From JAJPXC01 sp964628905 (lineage in GTDB: Bacteria > Bacteroidota > Bacteroidia > Bacteroidales > Muribaculaceae): DNA of 64,000 nt. Of this stretch, positions 7,996 to 15,452 are shown in pieces. The position numbers and the translations under genes are program-made. The stretch covers positions 1-64,000 of the forward strand of contig CAZVNS010000006.1 of the NCBI GenBank assembly GCA_964628905.1. Direction: 5' to 3'. Position 1 is the first letter of the stretch. Every line of letters starts with the position of its first letter. The notes below the pieces were generated by a model. That model saw only the letters and a program-made list of their open reading frames with translations. It was not told the origin of the DNA and did not search any database.

Positions 7996-9420
7996 TCAAT
8001 GTGATTGCATCATCTTAGCCGTTATAAGCGCACCGGCTATGATGCATGCATAAAAAATGGCGAAGCCGCCAAGTCGGGGTAAGCGTCGACGCTCTGCCAC
8101 AACCCAAACGGCTGCCGGAATGACTAAGGGTAACAGCGGAACTCCATAGCGGGCTACGGAGCCGCCCGACACGTATACGGTGCCGATCCAGTAAATCACG
8201 CCGCACAGCAGCAGGCGGTTGGTCACGGCGCCAGCGTTGGCTGTCCATGCGGGTTGCTTTGCGGCTCGATAGATGGTGGATATTATGTAGTATATGATAA
8301 GTCCCCCGATGGCGTACCATACGTAGGTGAGCTTGAGCAGGGCCTCGGTGGGGAGGGTCATGTTGGCTTGGAATGCCCAGGGGAAGGGTGTGAGGTATTG
8401 TATGGCGGCTGCTATTGGGAGCAGTGCCAACTTGCCAAGGAGCGGGGCAGAGAAGTAGCGCTCTCCGAATATCACATTGTAGGCATGGCGCTCTGAGGTG
8501 TCGTGGAGGAAGTCGGCGGCTGCGAACGCATCTTCGTCCTGAAAGAACTCCACATTGCCCAAGTCGCGCATGTAGTAGTCGATGACTGCCCACTGAACCA
8601 TCACAAATATCAGGGAAAACAGGGCTATTGTCCAACGGCTCTGGCTGCGTCCCCATATCATCACGGCTCCAATGCACGACAGCAATGCCCACGACGGGCG
8701 GATGGCGGCGATGATGGTGGCTCCGGCGAGGAAGTAGACTGCGCCGCTGCTCCAGGGCTTGCGTATGCTGCGGGCGATGCCGACGGCCATCAGCCCCACG
8801 GCGAGCGATGCGGGGGCTTCGCGCAGCAGCAGTGTGCCGCTGAAGAGGAAGTAGGCCACGGCGGCTGTGAATATCATGGCGGCGGTCTGCAGTTTGGAGT
8901 CGCTCCAGTTAGTGTGGCCGCTCAGGGCTATGCGCGTGGCTACTCCCGACAGCACTATCGCCAGCAGCGTGAACAGGGCGTTGAATAGCAAGGGGAAGAA
9001 CATGCCGGCTCCTCCGGTCAGCTTCCATATCAGCGCTATGAAGGCTCCGTAGCCCAGTCGGCATCGGAGGTAGTAGTGAAGCGACCCCTCACCGGTCCAC
9101 GATTGTGCCTCCTTCCAATATTCGTTCATGTCGAAGTTGTCCAACACGGGCATTGCGTCAATTCCCGTCCTGAGCGTGGTGGCTGCGTAGGTGTTGGCGA
9201 CGACGCCGATGGAGAGCAGGGTGGCGCAAACTGTGAGTGTGACCCAACCCGTTGCGGTGGGCTCGCGGGTGAGCCTGTAGGCCGCCGCTATTAGGAGCCA
9301 CATGGCGGCGGTCGCAATGGCGCACACCCATGCGTTGGCGATGGGCATTAGCGTCAATGCGGCAATTACCAGGGCATAGCACCCGATAGCCGTTGCGGTG
9401 ATAGCGACGGGTTTGGTCAT
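7996..9420 (-). CDS. Multispanning membrane protein, glycosyltransferase-39/polymerase-like
   Basis: 474 residues with roughly eleven to thirteen hydrophobic segments, a first loop of about 60 residues containing MPVLDNFDMNEYWKEA, and charged short loops such as LRCRLGYG. The acidic loop after the second or third membrane segment resembles lipid-linked-sugar-dependent GT39/ArnT-like or O-antigen-polymerase-like proteins, but no diagnostic motif was certain. First gene of the leftward glycan operon; the GT2 start follows its stop by five bases. Function is inferred from topology and context. Confidence 0.75.
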   Translation of the reverse strand: MTKPVAITATAIGCYALVIAALTLMPIANAWVCAIATAAMWLLIAAAYRLTREPTATGWVTLTVCATLLSIGVVANTYAATTLRTGIDAMPVLDNFDMNEYWKEAQSWTGEGSLHYYLRCRLGYGAFIALIWKLTGGAGMFFPLLFNALFTLLAIVLSGVATRIALSGHTNWSDSKLQTAAMIFTAAVAYFLFSGTLLLREAPASLAVGLMAVGIARSIRKPWSSGAVYFLAGATIIAAIRPSWALLSCIGAVMIWGRSQSRWTIALFSLIFVMVQWAVIDYYMRDLGNVEFFQDEDAFAAADFLHDTSERHAYNVIFGERYFSAPLLGKLALLPIAAAIQYLTPFPWAFQANMTLPTEALLKLTYVWYAIGGLIIYYIISTIYRAAKQPAWTANAGAVTNRLLLCGVIYWIGTVYVSGGSVARYGVPLLPLVIPAAVWVVAERRRLPRLGGFAIFYACIIAGALITAKMMQSH

Positions 9421-9427
9421 ATTGGCG

Positions 9428-9435
9428 CAAAATTA
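9428..9435 (-). promoter_or_regulatory. -7 box of the glycan operon
   Basis: Minus-strand TAATTTTG, eight bases from ATG 9420, implying a very short leader. No good -33 match. Confidence 0.4.
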
Positions 9436-9529
9436 CAAAAAATATTTCAGAACTCTATTTAAAGATGTGTTATAACGTGGGAGGCCGTGCGCGTTTAGTG
9501 AAAAAAGTTGCAAAAGATTGGCGTGGATG

Positions 9530-9560
9530 TTGCGTGAGTCAAAAAATGTGAGTAAATTTG
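9530..9560 (+). promoter_or_regulatory. Promoter of rpmH
   Basis: TTG (9530-9532), 20 bases, TAAATTTG (9553-9560); the rpmH start follows 45 bases downstream. Confidence 0.6.
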
Positions 9561-9605
9561 CACGCTGAATGCGAAAATAAATCAACGAAAATCATATAAA
9601 CGGCA

Positions 9606-9761
9606 ATGAAAAGAACATTTCAACCTTCTAACAGAAAGAGAGTTAACAAGCACGGTTTCCGTGAGAGAATGTCAACCAAGGACGGCCGCAAAATCCTTGC
9701 ACGTCGTCGTCGCAAAGGTCGTGCTCGCTTGACCGTTTCTGACTCTATCGCCAGCAAATAA
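9606..9761 (+). CDS. rpmH: 50S ribosomal protein L34
   Basis: 51 residues beginning MKRTFQPSNRKRVNKHGF and continuing with the arginine-rich GRKILARRRRKGRARL segment that identifies L34. It is a small basic protein of the large subunit that contacts 23S rRNA. Length and N-terminus are typical for Bacteroidota. It has its own promoter and is followed on the same strand by manA after 66 bases. The usual dnaA or rnpA neighbours are not present. Confidence 0.97.
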   Translation: MKRTFQPSNRKRVNKHGFRERMSTKDGRKILARRRRKGRARLTVSDSIASK

Positions 9762-9827
9762 TTTCACGAAAAGGAAATAAGTTGACGGGCCGCGTCGTGG
9801 AGATGTGGCTCGTTGTTTTCCAACGCG

Positions 9828-10829
9828 ATGCTTAGGTCTACCCCTGATCACACCGCCCTCCATGAGGGTCAACGTCAGCCGTTGCAACCGCTGAGGTTCA
9901 GCAGCATGTACAAGCAGGTGATTTGGGGTGGGACTCGCATCGCTGCGTTCAAGGGTGAACACTCCGACCTGACTGACGTGGGTGAGAGCTGGGAGCTCTC
10001 GGCTATCGAGGGCCGAGAGTCACGCGTCACTGAAGGCCCCTTGAGCGGGCTTACCCTCCAGCAGCTCATCGATGAGTATGGCGAGGAGTTCCTCGGTAAG
10101 CGCCTATATCGCTCTGGCCTTCGCTCCTTCCCCCTACTGGTGAAGCTCATCGACGCCAACGACGATCTGTCGCTGCAGGTGCATCCCGGCGAGGAGATAG
10201 CGCGGCGTCTGCATGGGTGCTCGAGCAAGGCTGAGATGTGGTATGTGATTGACGCGCTGCCCGGAGCGAGCTTGTTGGCCGGATTTAACCGGCATATCAC
10301 CCAGGACGAATATCGCCGTGCCGTTGACGATGGCACGATACTCCAGGCCGTGGCCTCGCATCCCACTCACCGAGGGGATGTGTTCTACCTCCCTTCAGGC
10401 CGCATCCACGCCATCGGTGCGGGCAACTTCCTGCTCGAGGTGCAGCAGAGCAGCGATATCACCTATCGCATATATGATTATGGCCGCGGACGTGAGCTGC
10501 ACACCGACCTTGCGGCCGAAGCACTTGACTATGAGGTGCATCACGACTATCGCAGCAAGCCCGAGAGGGTTGACGAACATGAGTGGCTGCTCGAACGCGC
10601 TCCCGAATTTGAGGTGAGTCTGATTGATGTCGATTGTGAAATCGACAAGCGGTACGATGGCGAAAGTTTCGTGATCATGACCTGCGTCAATGGCGAGGTG
10701 GAGCTTGGCTACGCCGGCCAAACATGGCGCCTCGCCCAGGGTCATACTATCCTACTACCCGCTACTATCCACCACATCACACTCCGCCCCTTGGCTCCCT
10801 CTTCGCATCTGGTCACCGCCACTTGCTGA
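9828..10829 (+). CDS. manA: Mannose-6-phosphate isomerase, class I
   Basis: 333 residues from ATG 9828 (a TTG at 9813 is less likely). Interconverts fructose-6-phosphate and mannose-6-phosphate, feeding GDP-mannose and surface glycan synthesis. Seen: VIWGGTRI near residue 35, the zinc-binding SLQVHPGEE (about 105), EMWYVID, LPSGRIHAIGAG, and SSDITYRIYDYGR with the catalytic arginine. Length matches the short Bacteroidota form, and the cupin-like C-terminal domain is complete. It is convergent with the TPR gene at 10962. GC-rich codon usage as in its neighbours. Confidence 0.92.
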   Translation: MLRSTPDHTALHEGQRQPLQPLRFSSMYKQVIWGGTRIAAFKGEHSDLTDVGESWELSAIEGRESRVTEGPLSGLTLQQLIDEYGEEFLGKRLYRSGLRSFPLLVKLIDANDDLSLQVHPGEEIARRLHGCSSKAEMWYVIDALPGASLLAGFNRHITQDEYRRAVDDGTILQAVASHPTHRGDVFYLPSGRIHAIGAGNFLLEVQQSSDITYRIYDYGRGRELHTDLAAEALDYEVHHDYRSKPERVDEHEWLLERAPEFEVSLIDVDCEIDKRYDGESFVIMTCVNGEVELGYAGQTWRLAQGHTILLPATIHHITLRPLAPSSHLVTATC

Positions 10830-10897
10830 CCAGGCCGAATGCACCGTGGATTTAATGGGATCCAAATAAGGGAATCATACAACCATAAGCGTTATCG

Positions 10898-10932
10898 CAG
10901 ACGCTCCAGGGAGCGACCCTACTTGCGGGCGT
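10898..10932. repeat. REP-like intergenic palindromic repeat, copy 1
   Basis: Contains CGCTCC-AG-GGAGCG, a 6-bp stem, followed by ACCCTACTTGCGGGCG. The reverse complement matches 15321-15354 at 31 of 34 positions. It lies between convergent genes manA and the TPR gene. Nothing else was seen in 10830-10961. Confidence 0.6.
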
Positions 10933-10961
10933 TGCAGCGGGCGCATGTCTATGCTCTTGGG

Positions 10962-12959
10962 TCAGCGCATGCGCTTGATGAGGTTGTAGGAGGGGATTAT
11001 GCCTAATTCGCCGGCTTTTGAGAGGTCGGCGGTGCCTGCGTCGAGGTTGCCGAGCTTGAGGTATACGTAGCCGCGGTTGTAGTAGGCTTCTCCCAAGGCT
11101 GGCATTGCGTCGATGGCTTGGGTGAATGCGGCGAGAGCTGAGGTGTAGTCGCCGAGGTCGAGCAGGGCTACTCCTTTGTTGTAGTAGGCGTAGGCCATCT
11201 GTGGCGATAGGCGGCTGGCGGTGTCGAAGTCGTCAAACACTTGGCTCAGGCGGCTGCGCTTCATCTGTGTGAGTACTTCGGTGGGGGTGTCGGCGTCGAC
11301 TGTCACGTGGGGGGCTGAGGTCGCCAGCTGTCGGTAGCGCACTACGCCTCGTTGGAGGTATGCGGCGGCCAGGTCGGGGGTGAGTTGGATGAGTTGGCTG
11401 AGTGACTGGGTTGCGCCGTCGTAGTCGTGGACGGTGCTCTGCGACATTGCCAGGCCGAAGTAGTCGATGGGGCGGGGGTTGGTGGCGATGGCCTCTTTGA
11501 ATTGTGTGATGGCTGTGAAGTGGCGTTGGATTTCGTCGGGGTCGTTGAGTGGTGGCTCAGCGTTGGTGATCATCACCAGGTTGGGCAGCAGGTTGGTGGC
11601 GTTGATTTCGTTGACCTCCTTGATGTAGTAGGTGGACTCATGCAGCTCGGATGCGGGGGCGTAGTAGCTCAGGGCGAACATTGGCAGGTATTCGACTTTG
11701 ACGTTGCGGTCCTGCACTTTGCCGCGGATGTCGGGGTTGTGGAAGTCCTGCTCGAGGGGGTCGGATGTGTTGTCGATGGTCAGTAGTGTGGCAAATCGCT
11801 CTGAGGTGTGGTCGTCGATGGGCGAGGTGGGTATCTCCACCTTCTGGTCGGGCTTGAGCTGTTTGGTGGCTGCCACGCCGCGGTCGAAGTCGGCGGTTGA
11901 GCGGGAGTTGTTGCCCATCTGGCGGTATATGTCGCTGCGGAGGAACCAGGCTGTTGGGAGCGCTGGCTCTTGCTGTATCACCTTGTTGATGTCGGCCAGT
12001 GCGCGCTGCCATTGGTGTGTGGAGTGGTATAGGAGTGCGCGGTTGTAGAGTGCGCGGCCATCATCGGGGTTAAGGCGCAGGTATTCGGAGAAGTCGTGGA
12101 TTGCTTTGTCGTTGTCGTGCACTTCGGAGCGCAGCACGCCGCGGTTGAACAGGGCGGGGGAGTTCAATGGGTCGAGCTGGAGGGCGTAGTCGTAGTCGGC
12201 CATTGCTCCGAAGTAGTCGTCGAGTTTGTAGCGGACGTAGGCGCGGTTAACGTACAGCGACGATTGGCGGGGCTGTAGTTTGATGGCTTGGTCGAGGTCG
12301 GCCAGGGCGCTGGCGAAGTCGGGTTCGGAGCGTGAGAATGCGATGTCGGCCCGGAGTATGTAGGCGTTGGTGGCCAGTCGGTTGAGCGTTATCGCGCGGT
12401 CGAGGTCGGCCAGGGCGCGGGTGGTGTCGTTCTGCGCCAGGTATAGGCGGGCGCGGCCTATGTAGCCGTTCTCGTATGAGGGGTTGTAGCGGATTAGTGT
12501 GGCGTAGGAGTCGGCGGCCCCGAGGGTGTCGCCGATTTCGAGTTGGGCTATGGCGCGGTTGAATAGGATGTTTTTGTTGTTGGGCAGCAGGTTGAGGGCT
12601 TGGGTGTAGTCGTCGACGGCTTCGCGGGTTTTGCCCATGTTCTGTCGGGCCACGCCTCTGACCTCCCATGCGTCGACTATGAACTTGTTGCGCTCCAGGG
12701 CCAATGTGGCGTCGGCCTCGGCTCCCTGGTAGTCGTCGAGGTTGAGCTTGGCTATTGAGCGCATGAAGTATGGTGTGGCCAGATCGGGGCGGGATGTGAT
12801 GGCCTGGTTGAAGAACTGTATCGAGAGCATGTAGTCTTCGTAGTAGAGTGCGTTCTGGCCTATGCGCATCACTTGTTCGGTGTTGACCTGGGCGCGCGCT
12901 CTGCCAGGGGCTGTGAGGGCCAGCAGCAGGATGAATATGTGGAGAGGTGACTTGTGCAT
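10962..12959 (-). CDS. Exported protein with many TPR repeats
   Basis: 665 residues from ATG 12959; the TTG-initiated extension to 12992 overlaps the upstream gene. Signal peptide 1-23 (ends GRARA). The rest is at least ten TPR units (for example RPDLATPYFMRSIAKLNLDD, NPDDGRALYNRALLYHS), a non-TPR insertion about residues 365-450, and further TPRs to the C-terminus. TPR arrays mediate protein contacts; a periplasmic scaffold role is likely but no partner is evident. One base separates it from the membrane protein stop, so they form an operon. Confidence 0.85.
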   Translation of the reverse strand: MHKSPLHIFILLLALTAPGRARAQVNTEQVMRIGQNALYYEDYMLSIQFFNQAITSRPDLATPYFMRSIAKLNLDDYQGAEADATLALERNKFIVDAWEVRGVARQNMGKTREAVDDYTQALNLLPNNKNILFNRAIAQLEIGDTLGAADSYATLIRYNPSYENGYIGRARLYLAQNDTTRALADLDRAITLNRLATNAYILRADIAFSRSEPDFASALADLDQAIKLQPRQSSLYVNRAYVRYKLDDYFGAMADYDYALQLDPLNSPALFNRGVLRSEVHDNDKAIHDFSEYLRLNPDDGRALYNRALLYHSTHQWQRALADINKVIQQEPALPTAWFLRSDIYRQMGNNSRSTADFDRGVAATKQLKPDQKVEIPTSPIDDHTSERFATLLTIDNTSDPLEQDFHNPDIRGKVQDRNVKVEYLPMFALSYYAPASELHESTYYIKEVNEINATNLLPNLVMITNAEPPLNDPDEIQRHFTAITQFKEAIATNPRPIDYFGLAMSQSTVHDYDGATQSLSQLIQLTPDLAAAYLQRGVVRYRQLATSAPHVTVDADTPTEVLTQMKRSRLSQVFDDFDTASRLSPQMAYAYYNKGVALLDLGDYTSALAAFTQAIDAMPALGEAYYNRGYVYLKLGNLDAGTADLSKAGELGIIPSYNLIKRMR

Positions 12960-12960
12960 A

Positions 12961-14259
12961 CTATTGGGGAAAACCGGTGAGGAAGTAGTCAATGATTGTT
13001 CCGAGCACGGAGTAGTGCCAGAGGAATGTAGCGAAGAACTCCCAGGCGGAGATGCCGGTGAGCAGCAACAATGCGGTGGTCAGTATCGGCCTTGGCGTTA
13101 TCAGGCGGTCGACTGAACGGTTGAGTGAGGTGGTGATATTTGACCACCATCGGGGTATGAAGTCTTGCTGTATGCTCCAGCATGTGGCGAATGTGATGGT
13201 GAAGAGGTGCATCGACAGGCGGCCGTAATCGCAGCTCAGCCCTAACCATAACGGCGCCATGCAGATGAATATTGCCATCAGCAGGCTCGAAAATTTGCGG
13301 CCGGCGGCGGCGATGTCGTGGTGGAGTCGGTAGGTGCCATTGGCGGTCATGGTGGCGATGTATCGGTTGCCGATGTAGAGTATGAGTCCCCACATCGCCA
13401 GTCGGTAAATCACGGTGTAGATGATTGGACGCGTCCACTGGGCGAGCAGTATGCTGCCGTTGATTGTCAGAGATTGGTCAAGTGTCCAGCCGATGGCGAA
13501 AAGGCTGAGCGAGAGTCGGTCGGGCTCGATGATTTCACCGGCCCATGGCATCCATGAGCTGTGGATGGCTCGGGCCGTGGAGTCATCGCCATGACAGATT
13601 GACACTGCGGCCATGGCGGCCACCGGTATCAGCAGAGCTATCAGGCGCAGCGGCCATGAGGCCCGGTAGCTGCGGTCGCAGAGAGTCAGCAGGGCCACCA
13701 CCGGCAGTATCACAAACGCTATGCCTTCGTAGATGAGGATGATGGCGGTGGAGAGCAGGCTCAACCACAGCAGCCTCAAGGGTGGGCGCCACCGCGGGCG
13801 ATTGTACAAATGAAGGGCGGTGATGAAGAGTGCGATTACTAAGAAATCCTTACGTATCAAGCATATACACGACGGTAGCAGCATGTAGCTCGTGGGGAGT
13901 ATCCACCAGCACAGGTCGTGCTTGACGAACTGGCGCACGAGATAAGCCACCACAAAGGCGAAGCTCGCCAGGCAGAGTATGAGTATGACCCCCTTCGGCG
14001 ACCACCCCGTGAGCGCGCACAGTTGGAAGATTATCTCCCCTAACAATCCGCGGCGCACAACCCCCCCCTGATAGTTGATGGTGAATTCGCTGATCTGGAA
14101 TGAGGCCAGATTGTCGAAATCTGACCGGGAGGCGGCGGCGATGAGCCGGGCCACTATGGCGGTGAACACGGTCATCGTCACGTTGACCGCGGCGTTGAGC
14201 CACCGCCACCTCAGCGGGCCTCTCTGCAGAGTGTCAATAATCCAGTTTAAACAGTGCAT
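12961..14259 (-). CDS. Multispanning membrane protein of unknown function
   Basis: 432 residues from ATG 14259 (MHCLNWIID); the longer frame to 14415 only shadows the next gene. About ten membrane segments. A conserved-looking acidic/arginine loop near residues 60-80 contains FQISEFTINYQGG followed by VVRRGLLGE. This resembles bacterial polysaccharide-polymerase or EpsG-like membrane proteins in shape only. It lies between a sugar kinase (23 bases upstream) and an exported TPR protein (one base downstream). Function is not recognised. Confidence 0.75.
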   Translation of the reverse strand: MHCLNWIIDTLQRGPLRWRWLNAAVNVTMTVFTAIVARLIAAASRSDFDNLASFQISEFTINYQGGVVRRGLLGEIIFQLCALTGWSPKGVILILCLASFAFVVAYLVRQFVKHDLCWWILPTSYMLLPSCICLIRKDFLVIALFITALHLYNRPRWRPPLRLLWLSLLSTAIILIYEGIAFVILPVVALLTLCDRSYRASWPLRLIALLIPVAAMAAVSICHGDDSTARAIHSSWMPWAGEIIEPDRLSLSLFAIGWTLDQSLTINGSILLAQWTRPIIYTVIYRLAMWGLILYIGNRYIATMTANGTYRLHHDIAAAGRKFSSLLMAIFICMAPLWLGLSCDYGRLSMHLFTITFATCWSIQQDFIPRWWSNITTSLNRSVDRLITPRPILTTALLLLTGISAWEFFATFLWHYSVLGTIIDYFLTGFPQ

Positions 14260-14282
14260 GCCGCCGGGGTGAGTTGAACGGT

Positions 14283-15119
14283 TTAGTCGTTGCAGTGATA
14301 CTCCACAAGACCCGGCATCGAGTTGCGCTGTATCTTGGCTATCTCCACGCCGAAGTCGTGGGCCACGCGCTTGAGCACGTCGGAGTAGATGCACGCCGTC
14401 TTGCCCACGAAGCATATCTTATGGTTGTGGTAGTCGTAGGCGGCGATGTTGCGGGTGAAGAAGCGCATCAGGGTCGTGTACACCAGCTGATACACGTACT
14501 CGTTCTCGATATGGTCGGCCAGGAAGGCGGAGTAGTTGGAGAGTATCTTGTTGGGGTTGGGGTTGGTGTAGACGGCATCCATGATGTCGTCGAGGGTGAT
14601 GTTGTAGGAGTAGTAGAATTCCTCGATCAGACCCTTGGGGGCTATCTTCTTGAGGCAGTCGGCCACGAATATCTTGCCTATGTTGGAGCCGGCGCCCTCA
14701 TCGCCCAGGATAAATCCCCCGGGGCGCACGTTGGCGGTGATGGCCGTGCCGTCGTAGAGGCATGAGTTGGAGCCGGTGCCGAGGATGCACGCCAGGCCGG
14801 GCTCGCGCACCAGCAGGCCGCGGGCAGCCCCGAGCAGGTCGCTCATCACCGTGCAGGGGGTCTTGAACTGGGCCACCAGCGACGACTCCACGACCTTGTT
14901 CTTCTCCGCATTGGCGCATCCCGCCCCGTAGAAGTACACGTGCTCCCAGCGGCGGCGGAAGAAGGCCTCGGGGAGCTCCAGGCGAATGCTGTGGCTGATC
15001 TCGCGCCGGCTTTGGAAGTATGGGTTGAGGCCCTCGGTGAAGGCGTGCTCCACGATGGTGTCGCCATCTACCAGGGTCCACTCAGTGCGTGTGGAGCTAC
15101 TTTCGGCTATAATCTTCAT
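14283..15119 (-). CDS. BadF/BadG-type ATPase, N-acetylglucosamine-kinase-like
   Basis: 278 residues from ATG 15119 (MKIIAES...), a sugar-kinase/Hsp70/actin fold. Phosphate-1 region IIAESSSTRTEW, phosphate-2 region ILGTGSNS (about 105) and GGFILGDEGAGS (about 130) followed by IGK. Family members phosphorylate amino sugars during peptidoglycan or host-glycan salvage. The first motif differs from the usual ADSGSTKT: the metal-associated Asp is Glu and the Gly is Ser, so activity is uncertain. First gene of the operon with the membrane and TPR genes. Confidence 0.82.
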   Translation of the reverse strand: MKIIAESSSTRTEWTLVDGDTIVEHAFTEGLNPYFQSRREISHSIRLELPEAFFRRRWEHVYFYGAGCANAEKNKVVESSLVAQFKTPCTVMSDLLGAARGLLVREPGLACILGTGSNSCLYDGTAITANVRPGGFILGDEGAGSNIGKIFVADCLKKIAPKGLIEEFYYSYNITLDDIMDAVYTNPNPNKILSNYSAFLADHIENEYVYQLVYTTLMRFFTRNIAAYDYHNHKICFVGKTACIYSDVLKRVAHDFGVEIAKIQRNSMPGLVEYHCND

Positions 15120-15167
15120 GATTGGTTGTGTGGATTGACTATTATCCTGATGTGATGATTTATTCCG

Positions 15168-15175
15168 CAAAGTTA
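15168..15175 (-). promoter_or_regulatory. -7 box of the sugar-kinase operon
   Basis: Minus-strand TAACTTTG, 48 bases upstream of ATG 15119. The region just upstream is a run of A-tracts (15181-15222) that occupies the -33 position and could act as an UP-like element. Confidence 0.5.
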
Positions 15176-15180
15176 TAAAA

Positions 15181-15222
15181 AGTTTTTTAGTTTTTTAGGT
15201 TTTGGGTTTTAGGTTTTAGGGT
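15181..15222. repeat. TTTTAGG-type A/T-tract array, copy 1
   Basis: Five imperfect units of 7-8 bases of the type GTTTTTTA / GGTTTTAG. Similar arrays occur at 17917-18000 and 45413-45441, each upstream of a leftward gene. Confidence 0.6.
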
Positions 15223-15243
15223 TGCATGCCTGCCCGGGTCACA

Positions 15244-15354
15244 AAGGCGCTGCCTTTGAGCAGGACAGTTCCGCATCAGGCGCCTCCCGCCTGCCAATCC
15301 CGCACCGCATCAGGCACCCCCGCCTGCAAGTAGGGTCGCTCCCCGGAGCGTCCG
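15244..15354. repeat. Cluster of four short GC-rich hairpins (REP-like, contains copy 2)
   Basis: Four stems in 110 bases: AAAGGC-GCT-GCCTTT, CAGGCG-CCTCC-CGCCTG, CAGGC-ACCCCC-GCCTG and CGCTCC-CC-GGAGCG. The second and third lie in near-identical direct repeats (15271-15294 and 15305-15327). The last is the copy shared with 10898-10932. The block is much more GC-rich than the flanking spacer and has no ORF. Confidence 0.6.
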
Positions 15355-15399
15355 CTCCCCACATGGCGCCCCCGTAAGGCTTCCGCAGGTGTATAAACA

Positions 15400-15431
15400 A
15401 GCGGGGCCGCTCCCATCGGGGCGGCTCCGCT
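15400..15431 (-). terminator. Terminator-like hairpin after the amidase gene
   Basis: AGCGGGGCCGC pairs with GCGGCTCCGCT (one mismatch), 21 bases beyond the amidase stop; the minus-strand continuation is TTGTTTAT, a weak T tract. Confidence 0.55.
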
Positions 15432-15452
15432 GAGTATCGGGTGGGGGTTGGA

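Noticed and set aside
10830..10961. Possible small ORF between manA and the TPR gene
   Set aside because: The sequence is a palindromic repeat and spacer, with no start codon plus coding pattern.
15181..15222. Telomere-like TTTTAGGG repeats
   Set aside because: Only a few degenerate units, internal to the chromosome, and similar tracts recur in leaders, so a telomere or chromosome end is not supported.
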